From Agroathelia rolfsii (taxonomy: Eukaryota; Basidiomycota; Agaricomycetes; Amylocorticiales; Amylocorticiaceae), in assembly GCA_018343915.1 (NCBI GenBank), contig JABRWF010000001.1, positions 310,001-374,000 of the forward strand: a DNA stretch of 64,000 bases, given 5' to 3'. The position numbers were made by a program, and so were the translations under genes. Positions 47,774 to 59,586 of this stretch are shown here, piece after piece (position 1 is the stretch's first letter; each line of letters begins with the position of its first letter). The notes under the pieces were generated by a model. The model ran no database searches, was not told the DNA's origin, and was given only the letters and a program-made list of their open reading frames with translations.

Positions 47774-49997
47774 ATGTCGGATAATGTAGCAGTCACGCCT
47801 CTTCATGAATACAGCGACAAGCACGATCCTACGGCTGCATCATCTGAGAATGAGCCAGAGCCAGTTGTTGCTGAGAAACCGGCCCCGGTAGCCAAGACAG
47901 GCCCTGGACCTCCACCAGATGGCGGTCTGCGCGCCTGGCTCGTTGTCCTTGGAGTGAGTATTTTCGCCGTCAGGCACTACTGCAACTAATCGTACGCGTT
48001 CAGGCTAGCATTTGTTGCTTTGCTACGTTAGTCATCTTTGATACTTGATGAACTGTCGAAAGGCCTAAACACTGACAATATACACTTTCTTGATAGATTC
48101 GGTATGTTTCTTATACATTGACAACATGACAATCTGGAAATATCATTAACTTGTCATGCTAGGATATGCTACTGCCTGGGGCGTGTTTCAAACATACTAC
48201 GAGGTGAACCTTTTGAAGAATAAGACTCCTTCAGACATGTACGAAAACCCTCTGCTTCTCTCACAGCTCTAATAATGAATGCTCTTTTTTTCCAAATCCC
48301 TGCTGCGTCAAATAGTGCATGGATTGGTTCATTACAGGTAGGCAGATTTTTTTTTTTTCTAATACTTCCAGTGCTGCCAGTATCAGAGCTCAACCATCAC
48401 ATTTTAGTTTTCTGGCATATTCATGCCAGGCATCATTGTTGGCTATGTTTTTGACGCGGGTTACTTCAATTCCTCGCTCATCATTGCGACGATCCTTTTG
48501 TGCGCGGCGACGATCATCACCGCCGAGTGCACGGAATACTACCAATTCGTGCTCTGTCAGGGCATCCTCGTCGGGGTTCGCTTCATAACACCTCATAATT
48601 TACCCCGCATTTCCTCGCTGACATCACCGTCAACAGTTCAGCGCATGCTTCATTCTAAATCCCGTCTATGCAGTCATACCACAGTGGTTCCTAAAAAAGC
48701 GGGGACTTGCACTCGGGTTCACTGCCGTGGGCACTGCACTCGGCGGTACGGTTATCCCCATCATCGTCAAGAACCTACTTAGCAGTGTTGGGTATGTACC
48801 TGTCAGCCACAGCCCGAGAGTTCAATCTGATGATAAACCTTGTTCCCGAAAACATTGACAGATTCAAATGGACAATGCGTACCCTGGGTTTTATATTACT
48901 TTTCTTGCTTGGCATCTCCAATTTGGTTAGTTATTATTCTGTAATTGTAATCAATGGTGATGAACTCTTTATATGGCGTTTCAACAGACAATGAGACGGC
49001 GAATTCCTGCACCCGGTGCACCCAGCCACGTCTTCAAGACAATTCTGAAACCGGATATCTTGTCAAAGAACTTGCCATTTACTCTCTATGCGGTCTCGAC
49101 CTTCGTTGTCTACCTTGGGATATATACAGGTACGCCTGAAATTTCCACACTTTGACGAATCAATACTGAGAATGGACATCTTTTGTACATCTTGATGACA
49201 GAGTTGACATACCTTGACCTCAGCGCTATTGCTGTTGGCATCGATGAGAACTTTGCGTTCTATCTTGTTGCAATTGCCAACTTTTCCTCTGGCTTTGGAC
49301 GACTTGCGGCTGGGTTCTTGACGGATAAGTTTGGTACGTGCTAGAAAAAAAAAATCGTTACGAATCTCTGCCCCTCGTCTTCACACCATGGCTGACATGT
49401 TGATTTTTCTACTGTTTTTGTTTCTTTGACAGGCGCTATCAATGTTATCATCCCTTCCTCCCTCCTTGCGGTGCTCATGACCTATGTATGGCCGTATGTC
49501 CGGGGCATAGGTGGATTCGTCATTTTATCCATCATCTACGGGTATGTTCATCCGGTCTTCTTAATTCTCTTTGCATCGCTCACTCCTACATATTTTTTTC
49601 TTTAATCATCCATGTCCATTTTCTCTAGCGTGGCAAGCAGTGTCTTTTCCAGCCAATTGCCCAACCCAACCATGCGCTTCGGTCCACTTCCCGAAGTCGG
49701 CAGGCGGCTCGGATACCATGCAACGATCATGTCGTTTGGTATCCTCTTTGGCACACCCATCTCGGGTGCGATTAACAAGGACTCGCATGGGTTTTATGAT
49801 GTCGGCTGGTGGGCTGGTGAGTGTGTTATGTTATGCATGTTCTATACTTTTTTTGGATAGCCATCGACTAACCACAATGTCGCAATTCATCTTGACTTGT
49901 TTTTTTTTGTTACATAGGGAGTGTGACGATCCTGGGACTGGCGCTTATGTTTGTCGCACGTTGTTGGAAGCTGGGGTCCGTGTGGGGCAAGTTCTAA
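47774..49997 (+). CDS. MFS transporter, monocarboxylate-transporter (MCT/Mch)-like
   Basis: Plasma-membrane transporter of the MCT branch. ATG 47774 opens a charged cytosolic leader, then the family signature PPPDGGLRAWLVVLGA at the start of TM1. Exons continue FGYATAWGVFQTYYE, FSGIFMPGIIVGYVFDAGYF, ILLCAATIITAECTEYYQF, CFILNPVYAVIPQWFLKKRGLALGF, GTALGGTVIPIIV, LPFTLYAVSTFVVYLGIYT, ANFSSGFGRLAAGFLTDKFG, IIPSSLLAVLMTYVWPYVRG and GILFGTPISGAI, ending KLGSVWGKF, TAA 49995-49997. The KKRG loop after TM4 and the GR...D motif of loop 8-9 are intact. About 430 aa and around 10 introns. Beside the PKS, FMO and P450 it is a natural candidate for product export or precursor uptake. Confidence 0.9.
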
Positions 49998-50558
49998 AAG
50001 GATCTTTCAAGGATGATTACCTACCGCTGCGATTTTCATCCCTGCTGCCTTGAATGATCTCCCGCCCCTAAAGCCACCCTTCCTTGGAGATTTTCTGTAC
50101 ATTTGTTGTTTTATGCATCTGTTCTTATCAAATCTTATGACTCATCACGATCCGAGCTCTTTCGTAATTATAAGTGTTGGTTGCTTGTAGCGTAGGACTT
50201 TTTGTACATCTGTGCTTTTTGAATGAACCGCGTACCATTTTTGACATGATCATTTGTTTTTGGCATGGTTATACATGGTGTTTCAATCTAGGTACCATTA
50301 CAAGATTTTTTTTTGGCTAGCTAATCAGATGAAACTCAAACACTTTGAATGCTTTCTGCCAAGGGACGCCGGCATTAAGCGGTGTCTTTGGATCATGCGC
50401 CGGGGGCAGACGAGGTTAGAGAGCAGCCTACCTCTTGCTCCGTCTGCCACCTCATCTATCTGCTCACTTTTGCTTTAACCTTCCCTTGTCTCTCAACACA
50501 CTCCTTTTACTCTCAAATATACTGTTACTATCTAGCAATGCCACAAGGACTCAACCCC
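49998..50558. other. Transition from genes to repeats
   Basis: 561 bp after the last cellular gene. No gene or identifiable repeat is seen before the inverted-repeat element begins at 50559. Confidence 0.5.
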
Positions 50559-51215
50559 TGTTGGAATAGGCAATCCATGCCTCGATGGGAGTGACGGAGT
50601 CATGGTCACATGTAGTATTATTAAATCCATTTATTTATAGTGGCAGTGTCACGCCTGATAGGCCTATGTTACCACTATTAATGTGTGACAGGAAGTACAT
50701 GAGGGGTTTGTATATAATAGAGTAGGTGTGAAACTTATTGTGATGCTGGTGGGATGAGTGCCCTGTGACAGGGGAGTTTGAAGGCTCAAAATTAGTAAGA
50801 GGGTAGCAAAAAGGAAGGAAATAAAAGGAAGGAAATAAAAGTAACACAAGTAGGGATATTTAGATATGAATAGGTAGTTTGCATGATATATATATAGTGG
50901 TAAAAGAAGTCATATAAGGTTTGCATAATATGAGAAGCATTTGGTGTTTTGGATAAAGGCAAGTGTTTTTGAAATATTTGAATTTTTTGACAACAAGTTT
51001 AAAAGTGAGAAAAGGCTTTTTATGTGAGAAAAGTGAGCCAGCCAGTAATATATCAAAAGCAAGTTTGCATTGCACTTGTCCTTGTACTTGGACGCGGTAT
51101 GCGGACAAATGAATGAAGTAACTACTACAGAAATTCGTAGCTACATACTAGAGTCACACTCTGCGTGACTGTGACTCCGTCACTCCCATCGAGGCATGGA
51201 TTGCCTATTCTAACA
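50559..51215 (-). mobile_element. Family-B repeat with about 48-bp terminal inverted repeats
   Basis: The left end TGTTGGAATAGGCAATCCATGCC and the right end (reverse complement TGTTAGAATAGGCAATCCATGCC) match for about 48 bp with two or three mismatches, continuing CTCGATGGGAGTGACGGAGTCA. The right-hand 195 bp (read on minus) are the conserved block of this family, found again at 55808, 58267 and 59587 and as fragments at 51.3-51.6 kb. The interior has no coding capacity. It could be a non-autonomous TIR element or an LTR-derived structure with TG...CA ends; no target-site duplication is visible. Confidence 0.7.
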
Positions 51216-51299
51216 TTTTATGGCTGTGCATAGTAAATAGTGGAGCATTGTGAACCTCTGGCATATAAGAATGAAGTGTTTGACCATTTCTGGTGTTTA

Positions 51300-51606
51300 G
51301 CATCTAGTGCATGTGAGAAAAGCAAGCCAGCTAGTTATATATCAAAAGCAAGATAGCATTGCACTTGTCCTTGTACTTGGATACAGTATATAGACAAATG
51401 AATAAAGTAACTATGAGAAAAGCAAGCCAGCCAGTAATATGTTAAAAGCAAGATAGCATTACATTTGTCCTTATACTTAGACACAGTATACAGACAAATG
51501 AATAAAGTAACTACTACAAAAATCTATAGCTATATATTACAGTCATGCTCTACATGACTATGACTCTGTCACTTCCATCAAGGTATAGATTGCCCATTCC
51601 AATACA
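51300..51606 (-). repeat. Two overlapping fragments of repeat family B
   Basis: Read on minus from about 51606: GGAATGGGCAATCTATACC, then the family-B block down to GGCTGGCTTGCTTTTCTCATAG. A second partial copy of the block's inner half follows at about 51313-51420. Both are heavily C to T / G to A decayed compared with the copy at 55808. Confidence 0.7.
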
Positions 51607-51813
51607 CCTCCTCAATCCTTGCAATCAAACCCAAAGAAAATCCCACCAGAATAGAAGGAAAATTATATCTAGGTAATGTAGATGTAGGTAGTGTAAGGTG
51701 TATAGTAAGAGATATAAGTGAAGAGAAATAAAATGAAAAGTGCAAGATACTGCTTGCACCCAAAAATCCAAAACAGAAATTGCAGTAGCCATGCATACAT
51801 AATTGGGCCCTGG

Positions 51814-52771
51814 TGTTATGAGTCGCTCATTGTATTATAATTTTATTTTGAATTTCTTACTATTTTTCTGAAATTTTCCTGATTTTTCTCTATTTTCTGG
51901 TATATATATTGTATATTACATAAGCATACACTCTGATGACTAAGCAAGTCATGTGACCAGTCAACCATGTGACTGGCCATCATGTGACCACTAGTTATGT
52001 GACATATTATGTGAGCAGAGTCTAAAGCATGGGTCCGGATCATGATACCACTCTAAACTCACTATAGCAAATAATAGCACAATATCACGCTATACTTAGC
52101 ATACTATGCACAGACCATGTAACTATGCACAGACCAGGTAGAATTAGTATATAACCCTGTAGTGCCTCTACCTGAAGACCTCAGATTTATTCTCTTCATC
52201 TTCAGGTAAGCACAATAGTGCTTTGTATTAGATAAATGCTAACACAATAAAAACTTCATCTTCAGAGCTTATCTCTCTCCCACTCTCTCTCTCTCCTCCC
52301 CTCAAATCCTCTTTGCTGTGTGCTAGGAGGTAGCTAGTATGCTTAGTGCTACTAGTTGTTTAGAGGTTGCTCCGTGCCCCTCTACATTAGAATGCATAAG
52401 ACAGGTCCAGCCCATTGGGTGACCATTTGCATATCTGTAAACAAAACATAGTGCTTAGTGCACTCAAGCATATAAAGGCTTTGCCCTGCATATGTCACGG
52501 TTAAGATACATTGCACCCATATCTATATACACAAGATACTTCCTATCTTGACAATAGACCCTGTGTGAAAGCTTAGTAAGCTTGGAGTAACACGTGGTGA
52601 TTGAAGAGCTAGAAGTTGAGTGATAGTGGAGACTGGGCAAGGAAGTGTACACCCGCGTGTCCTAGGTCTTAGGAGTTGTAAAATAGCCTCACTAGGCTAC
52701 CCCGCACCTTACAGGGGTTGACGTAGACTCTAGTTGAATTTTAGTGGCAAGAGGCAGGTGTGCTCTTGACA
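51814..52771 (+). mobile_element. Solo LTR, family F, copy 1 (TSD CCTGG)
   Basis: A 958-bp unit beginning TGTTATGAGTCGCTC and ending GTGTGCTCTTGACA (TG...CA). It is flanked by the identical 5-mer CCTGG at 51809-51813 and 52772-52776. It contains a TATA box (TATATAA, 52148-52154), a CTTCATCTTCAG repeat and an AATAAAAAC signal, as expected for an LTR promoter/R region. The homologous copy is at 56652-57636. No internal retrotransposon sequence accompanies it, so it is a recombination-derived solo LTR. Confidence 0.9.
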
Positions 52772-52799
52772 CCTGGCAGTTAATTCCTATATATGCTGG

Positions 52800-54738
52800 T
52801 GTCACGACCCACCAATGCACCCGGCCGCCAAACGTCCCGATCGCACACATCGACATTCACAAACAACTACGACGGAGCCACCGGCGACATCCTCCCTTCT
52901 GCGTCGCCATGTGTCCTGTGCATCGGAAGCGTTTCCGATGTGTCCGCCGACGTTTCCCCGGAGCCATGTACAAGGCCGCCCCTTGCGCTTCCTTCCCATC
53001 ATTGATGTGCTTCTGTCCATCAGAGCGTTCCACATGCCAACTGGACTTCTTGAAGACATTCCCCGAGTCGCCATGTATCCCCACCAGCGGATCCTTCCTA
53101 TCTGGGAAGATTGCACTTGGTTCTCCCTCACAATCGCGCTCTGATCAACGATTAGACCACCAATGTTTCCAAAGGAACGCATCCCCACCTTCGTGCACAG
53201 CGTGGCACGACTAATAAAAGGTTATATATATTATATATAGACAAGTGTAGTGTATCTTTATATACACTACTGTAGACCTTGTTTAAGCAATTACTTACTT
53301 GTGTAGAAAAGTAAAAGCTTGAGGTTTCTTTATAGATTTAAGGCAAATAACTATAAAGAGTGGAAGCAATTAGTCTACCTTGTAATGCAATCAAATATTA
53401 GCCAGTACTACTTGTGGTTACTTACTTGATGAAGTTTCTTGACTACTAGGCTTGATTTGTTTTGCAAAGACTTTGGTAAGTCCTAATGAGTTGATTAGTT
53501 AGCTTGATAGCTAATGTAGGGACTTATCCCTGTTCACTCACGATTTCTGATGTGAATTCAACTTGTATTTTCATGCTATCTACTACAGGGTTTATATACA
53601 TTTCCAAATATTCAATTTTACATGATTTTCTGTATGTAAATATAGGATTGCTGTGCTCCTACCTATTATTATCCTTATCTCTGACTTAGAATGACTCACT
53701 CCTGTGCATCTGGGTTATTCTTAGTCGCATTTATGTGTAGATAATCTATCTATAGTGTTATCTATGACTTAGAGTGACTCACTCCTGTGTAGATAAGCTA
53801 TATCTATATAGATCAGCTATCTTTGGCTTTATCAGTGAGTCAAGATGACTCACTCCTGTGCAGATATGCTAAACATAGCTTTTATCAGCTGTGCATTGAT
53901 TATCTATAGCATCAACTACTGTGCAAGCTATATTTACTTTATCATATGCTATAGAGATAAGTTTATACTTAGATATCAGTGAGATAAGAGATATTAGGAC
54001 TGATTAGGATTGATATGGATTAGATAAGGTTTTATCTTATCACTGTAGTAGATAATCAATATCTTTTACATAGTAAAATCGCATATATTCATTTAAATAT
54101 TCATTTATTTGACTATATGCTACATAGACAAAAACTTATTTATCTCTGTAAGTAAAATTCGGATAAATTCAAATAAATTTGTGTAAGTTCATAAGATGGT
54201 TTGTTATTTATTTAAGTATTCATTGTACATATATATGAAATTGTTTCATTGTAATAAATACAACTTTCAACAACGACTACCAGAGCGCGTGGCGCGCGCT
54301 ATTCTTTATTGTCTCTATTGTTTTCTCCAATTTCTTTATTTATCTTTCTGCGACTACTATATTCTAGTATATAGTACTGTACTTGATGTAGTAGATACAG
54401 TAGTCGGAAAATTAAGTGTGTTTGGCCCTAAACAAGCCCTACACCCGCTGCATAGCCAGCGGTCAACCTGTGGACTCAAGCATCCTCAAGCATCTCGTCT
54501 AGCTTCTTCTCTCCTGCTTGATCTCTCTGTCTACACACGATCTCGCCGGACCTCCCGCTCAACCTGCCATACGTCTGGCTGCTCGCCGCGCCACCCGTAT
54601 TACCACAGGCTCTGAGATATCGAAGAGGCGACTCCACAAACCCACAGAGCTGCCATCTAGCAGTGAGCAGCTGTAGCAGTTAGCGCTCCAGGGGCATCGC
54701 CACACCGCCCAAGCTAGCTGTGAAGACAGCTCTTGACA
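52800..54738 (+). mobile_element. Solo LTR, family E, copy 1 (TSD GCTGG), interrupted by an A-family LTR
   Basis: Starts TGTCACGACCCACC and ends GACAGCTCTTGACA. It is flanked by GCTGG at 52795-52799 and at 54739-54743. Subtracting the inserted A-LTR and its duplicated 5-mer leaves about 873 bp, the same as the minus-strand copy at 60271-61146 (876 bp). This copy is still GC-rich and CpG-rich. Open frames inside (for example 52744-53214) are accidental. Confidence 0.88.
53212..54272 (+). mobile_element. Solo LTR, family A, copy 1 (TSD ACGAC), nested in the E-family LTR
   Basis: A 1,061-bp A/T-rich unit from TAATAAAAGGTTATATA to CAACTTTCAACA. ACGAC stands at 53207-53211 and again at 54273-54277. 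Removing it restores the E-LTR sequence GGCACGAC-TACCAGAG, which matches the uninterrupted copy (GGCATAACTACCAGAG, reverse of about 60720). It starts TA, not the usual TG. It contains several GATAAG/ACTCACTCCTGTG-type internal repeats. Confidence 0.9.
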
Positions 54739-54771
54739 GCTGGCACCTTCTGGTTGCTGGTGCTATACCAG

Positions 54772-55762
54772 TAATGAAAGGTTATATATATATTATATAG
54801 ATAAGTGTAGTGTATCTTTATATACACTACTGTAGACCTTGTTTAAGCAATTACTTACTTGTGTAGAAAAGTAAAGGCTTAAGATTTCTTTATAGATTTA
54901 AGGCAAATAACTATAAAGAATAGAAGCAATTAGTCTACCTTGTAATGCAACCAAATATTAGCCAGTACCACTTGTGGTTACTTACTTGATGTAGTTTCTT
55001 GACTACTAGGCTTGATTTGTCTTGCAAAGACTTTGGTAAGTCCTAATGAGTTGATTAGTTAGCTTGATAGCTAATATAGGGACTTATCCCTGTTTACTCA
55101 CAATTTCTGATGTGAATTCAACTTGTATTTTCATGCTATCTACTACAGGGTTTATATACATTTCTAAATATTCAATTTTACATGATTTTCTATATGTAAA
55201 TATAGAATTGCTGTGCTCCTACCTATTATTATCCTTATCTCTGACTTAGAATGACTTACTCCTGTGCATCTAGGTTATTCTTAGTCACTTTTATATGTAG
55301 ATAATCTATCTATAGTGTTATCTATAACTCAGAGTGACTCACTCCTGTGCAGATATGCTAAACATAGCTTTTATCAGCTGTGCATTGATTAACTATAGCA
55401 TCAACTGCTATGCATATTATATTTACTTTATCATATGCTATAGAGATAAGTTTATACTTAGATATCAGTGAGATAAGAGATATTGGGACTAATTAGGATT
55501 GATATGGATCAGATAAGGTTTTTATCTTATCACTGTAGTAGATAATCAATATCTTTTATATAGTAAAATCGCATATATTCATTTAAATATTTATTTATTT
55601 GACTATATACTATATAGACTAAAACTTATTTATCTCTGTAAGTAAAATTCGGATAAATTCAAATAAATTTGTGTAAGTTTATAAGATGGTTTATTATTTA
55701 TTTAAGTATTCATTGTACATATATATGAAGTTGTTTCATTGTAATAAATACAACTTTCAACA
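54772..55762 (+). mobile_element. Solo LTR, family A, copy 2 (TSD ACCAG/ACTAG)
   Basis: A 991-bp unit, over 95% identical by eye to copy 1 apart from deletions, from TAATGAAAGGTTATATA to CAACTTTCAACA. The flanks are ACCAG (54767-54771) and ACTAG (55763-55767): a 5-bp duplication with one C to T change. It inserted 34 bp downstream of the end of the E-family LTR. Confidence 0.85.
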
Positions 55763-55807
55763 ACTAGACTTATTGTTTGTGTTAAGCTAAATATAGCAGG
55801 TTTAGTC

Positions 55808-56002
55808 TGTTAGTATAGGCAATCCATTGTCTCGAAGGGAGTGACGTAGTCACAGTCACGCGGAGCGTGACCATAGACATTAGGTAGCCATGCGTCGCTT
55901 TTGTACTACTGATCCGTTTGTCCGCATACCGCGTCCATGTACAACGACAAGCGGAATACTATCTAGCTTTACACCATGCTGGCTAGCTCGCTTTTATGAA
56001 TA
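55808..56002 (+). repeat. Repeat family B, conserved 195-bp end block
   Basis: TGTTAGTATAGGCAATCC...CTCGCTTTTATGAATA, about 96% identical to 58267-58461. This copy keeps CpGs (GTGACGTAGTCACAGTCACG) that are lost in the copy at 59587. Confidence 0.85.
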
Positions 56003-56651
56003 CAAACAGATCCGTGTAGCAGCACGTAAAATTGCATATCATCTGGTCACTCAGTAGATGAACGGCCGTCTGACCAGGCAGTGAGCCGCGAGTTCTCACG
56101 ACCTCAGGTCTTTCACTAGCTCCTGGGGAGCCTATTATACACTCGTATGCCAGCGCCGTCATTAGGGAGGCCCATGCCCCCTAATCCTCCTTCTAGGATG
56201 TGACAGGACTCAAGACCGGGTCACCACCTCACCCGCATTGCAACCAAGCACCATCATGCAGAGCAGCTGACCTCTGAGCAACCCAAAAAGCCGTCAAGTC
56301 AGGCACAGCCGACCGCTGAATGAGCATGGGGCTGACAAGTCTTGCCTGCTATATGGATGCATTGGAACTCGCCGCAAGCATGTTACTGCCAAAGCAGTAT
56401 TGTTACGCAGAGCATAGGACCGCTGAGCAACCCGTGCCGTTAAGTCAGGCACGGCCAACCTCTGAACGAGCAAACAGGGCCGACAAGTCAAGCTCGCCAT
56501 ACAAACGCACCAGCAGAACACCAGAGCAGGGGGTGCCACCGCACATACATGATGATGACGGCCACTCCGTTGTCATGTTGAATTCTCTCCGCCATCACTA
56601 GTCTTAGACACAGCGCACTCGGCGCGTGTCTATTACTTCATTTACCTTCTC
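56003..56651. other. Repeat-derived interior with a degenerate tandem duplication
   Basis: No gene. Two units of about 72 bp, at 56270-56341 and 56430-56500, share CTGAGCAACCC, GTYAAGTCAGGCACRGCC, AACGAGC/ATGAGC and GACAAGTC. A further segment (GAGCAGGGGGTGCC...GACGGCCACTCCGTTGTC, 56522-56577) recurs in modified form at about 57836-57890. It probably belongs to the body of a family-B element. Confidence 0.6.
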
Positions 56652-57636
56652 TGTTACGAGTCGCTCGTTGTACTATAATTTTATTTTGAATTTTTCATTA
56701 TTTTTCCGAATTTTTCCTGATTTTTCTCTATTTTTTGGCATATATATTGTATATTACGTAAGCATATACTCTGATGACTAAGCAAGTCATGTGACCAGTC
56801 GACCATGTGACTGGCCATCATGTGACCACCAGTCATGTGACATATTATGTAAACAGAGTCTAGAGCATGGGTCCGGATCATGACACCACTTTAAACTCAC
56901 CATAACTAATAATGGTGCAATATCACGCCATACTTAGCATTACTGTGCACAGACTATGTAACTGCGCACAGACCAGGTAGAATTAGTATATAACCCTGTA
57001 GTGCCTCTACCTGAAGACCTCAGATTCGTTCTCTCCGTCTTCAGGTAAGCACAGTAGTGCTTTGTATTAACTAAATGCTAACATAATAAAAACTCCGTCT
57101 TCAGAGTCCACTCTCTCTCTCTAGGCTACCAGAGCCTGTCTCTCCCCTCTCTCCTCTCCCCCATCCCAAATCCTCTCTGCTTCGTGCTAGGAGGTAACCA
57201 GTGTGCTCTGTGCTACTGGTTGTTTAGAGGTCGCTCCGTGCCCCTCTACATTAGAACACATAAGACAGGTCCAGCCCTTTGGGTGACCATTTGTGTTTCT
57301 GTAAACAAACTCATAGTGCTCAGTGCACTCAAGCAAGCAAAGGCATTGCCCTGCGCTTGTCGTGGTTAAGATACATCGCACGCCTAGTGGCATACACAAG
57401 ACAACTTGTGTTCTGAGTGTAGACCTCGCTTGAAAGTCTTGCAGACTTGGAGTAAAGCTTGGTGACATAAAGACTCGAGTTTGCGTGATAGCTGCAACAG
57501 CGCAAGGAAGTGTACACCTACGCGTCCCTAGTCTTAGGAGTTGTAAAAAAGCCGATACTTGGCTACCCCGTACCTTCGAGGGGTTGACGTAGACTTAGGT
57601 TGAGTTTAGTGGCAAGAGACAGGTGTGCTCTTGACA
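56652..57636 (+). mobile_element. Solo LTR, family F, copy 2 (TSD TTCTC)
   Basis: A 985-bp homologue of 51814-52771, starting TGTTACGAGTCGCTCG and ending GTGTGCTCTTGACA. TTCTC flanks it at 56647-56651 and 57637-57641. It carries the same TATATAA promoter region (about 56990) and CTCCGTCTTCAG repeats (CTTCATCTTCAG in copy 1, a C/T difference). It is inserted inside the family-B body. Confidence 0.9.
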
Positions 57637-57641
57637 TTCTC

Positions 57642-58266
57642 CCTAGGCTTCACACAAATATAAACCAAGCCACCACCCAGCATAGGTGCAGGAGACAACG
57701 GCAGGCACGTCCGCCGTTATACTGTGCACATCCGCCGTCAAGAGGCATTGAGCCGTGTACGCAACCCTAGCTGTACAAACGAGCTGCAGATATGACGAAG
57801 ACGATGGATCACGCATATAGGACGAGCATGTACACCAGCAGGGGTGCCTTACGGACACGACGGCGATGGCCATTCCGTCGTCGTGTCACCTCTATTCATC
57901 ATGAAGCCCTGGGCATGCCGCTAACCAGCGCATGCCTACTTTATTCATTTCCATCACCTCCCATCATGGGCTCTCAAGCCAAATGCGCCACGTAGGATCA
58001 ACCATGTATAGCGCAACATGGGTCACAGGCCCGGCATAGAACCTACAAGCAGGGGGTGCTGGCACCCATAGGGACCAGCCCCTAGGCGGTCCAGGCCCGG
58101 ATGCGAGCGGATGCAAGCGCACATTTTTTGGCGCATTTTTTTATTCTTTCTCATTCCACTTCTAATTCCTTCTACATCATTACAACCTACATCTACCCTA
58201 CATATATAGATCTCCTTTTCTTTTAGGTGGATTTTCTTAGGGATACATGCATGGATTGAGGGGGTA
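57642..58266. other. Continuation of the repeat interior
   Basis: 625 bp without a gene, resuming the sequence interrupted by the F-family LTR. It includes the second form of the CAGCAGGGGTGCC...ATTCCGTCGTCGTG segment and a pyrimidine-rich run (58140-58220). Confidence 0.5.
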
Positions 58267-58461
58267 TGTTAGTATAGGCAATCCATTGTCTCGAAGGGAG
58301 TGACGTAGTCACAGTCACGTGGAGCATGACCATAGACATTAGGTAGCCATGCGTCGCTTTTGTACTACTGATCCGTTTGTCCGCGTACCACGTCCATGTA
58401 CAACAACAAGCGGAATACTATCTAGCTTTACACTATGCTGGCTGGCTCGCTTTTATGAATA
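58267..58461 (+). repeat. Repeat family B, conserved 195-bp end block
   Basis: Nearly identical to 55808-56002 and in direct orientation, 2.46 kb downstream. After GAATA the sequence switches abruptly to family C. Confidence 0.85.
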
Positions 58462-58720
58462 TAGTCTTCATGTCAAGGCTTGCACTCTTGACTTATCCAA
58501 CAAACACAACCCTCTGTAAGGTACAAGGGCGGGCCATAAAGCCGGGTTTTACATGTATTACTTGGTTGGAGTTTTTATCGAACACCTATATGCTCCTGTT
58601 GCTGCCTTTCGTAATAGTGTAGCCTAACACTCTACTTTGCAAGGATCGCGTTTGGTACTCTAGACTATTGTCTTCCCGTGTGCTCTCTTTGTGTCAAATA
58701 GATTGTTTAGATACTTCTTA
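58462..58720 (+). repeat. Repeat family C, copy 1
   Basis: Shares with 62086-62316 the ordered blocks CTTGACTTATCCAACAAAYACAACC, GGGTTTTACATGTAT, TTTGGTACTC and GTGTCAAATA. In copy 2 the last TA is where the Tc1/mariner element inserted. Confidence 0.75.
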
Positions 58721-59586
58721 CTGAGGTCAGGCAGCTTAGCCCACCATGGTCATCAATGTTCGCAGGGACTTGTTACTGCCCTGGCCTAAATGAATAAGGC
58801 TTGATCACGCACAGTGCCTCTGTATATATTCGAGGACTTTTTACTTATGGCCTTCTTGTATCAAGGCTTACACATACACTCACTAAGCTACCTTAGAGGC
58901 TTTATGCTTAGATAAGGGGAGATAGAGAGAGGGTGGAGGGGCTAGGACAGGTACAAGCCTAAAGGTGAGATGATATATTAGTTTTTATATAAGGGAATAC
59001 AAAATGGGGTGCCCTTACCTAAAGGCAAGAAGGTTGAAGCTAAAGTTTAGGTAAGGGCTACATGCTTGTATTTATACATAAATGAAAGGGCCCGTGTGCA
59101 GCCTTGGTGGTCTGTGTACAGCCGGGGTTTATAAACAGGAACATGTCAAATGTAGGGGCAGTGCTTTGTTCCTAAGTCTGATGAGCAACCGATCGGAATG
59201 ATGAGTCTGGTACTCCTTAGTAATTGCACAGTGATTGGAATGTCCCTAGTTCCTGAGTCTAGACCTTTTGATGAAAAGGAATGATCTAGACTCCGCCTTC
59301 CTAATATACTCTTGTCACAAGCACTCCTGTCACGTGGGGCTAACACAGCTAGTCACATATGCGTCAAGATATCGCCTGCAAGGTATTTTGTCCATATCTC
59401 AGTCAATAAAATTCGTAAAAATATAATAAAAATATGTACAGGTACATAAGGAAAATGCGAAAAATGTCCAACTCATAACACTTCACATATTTAGCTTGAT
59501 AGTCTAGGACTGGGTAATATTGAGTAAATGAAATTATTAGCACAATGACAGAATGGCTATTGCTATTGTGCCTGGCACCTCCTGGT
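58721..59586. other. Anonymous repeat-rich DNA
   Basis: 866 bp, no gene. It includes stretches repeated internally in decayed form (AAGGGCTACATGCTTG, CCTAAAGGYRAGA). Nothing more specific can be supported. Confidence 0.4.

Noticed and set aside
52744..53214. Open frames of 109-156 codons on both strands
   Set aside because: They sit inside the family-E solo LTR, which is bounded by a target duplication. They are open only because this copy is GC-rich; the other copy has no such frames.
53212..55762. A1 and A2 as the two LTRs of one complete retrotransposon
   Set aside because: Each copy has its own 5-bp flanking duplication, and the DNA between them continues the interrupted family-E LTR, so they are independent solo LTRs.
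58267..58629. A 363-bp LTR ending CCTAACA at 58629
   Set aside because: The downstream part is family C, which continues past 58629 and recurs at 62086 without the family-B block, so this is not one unit.
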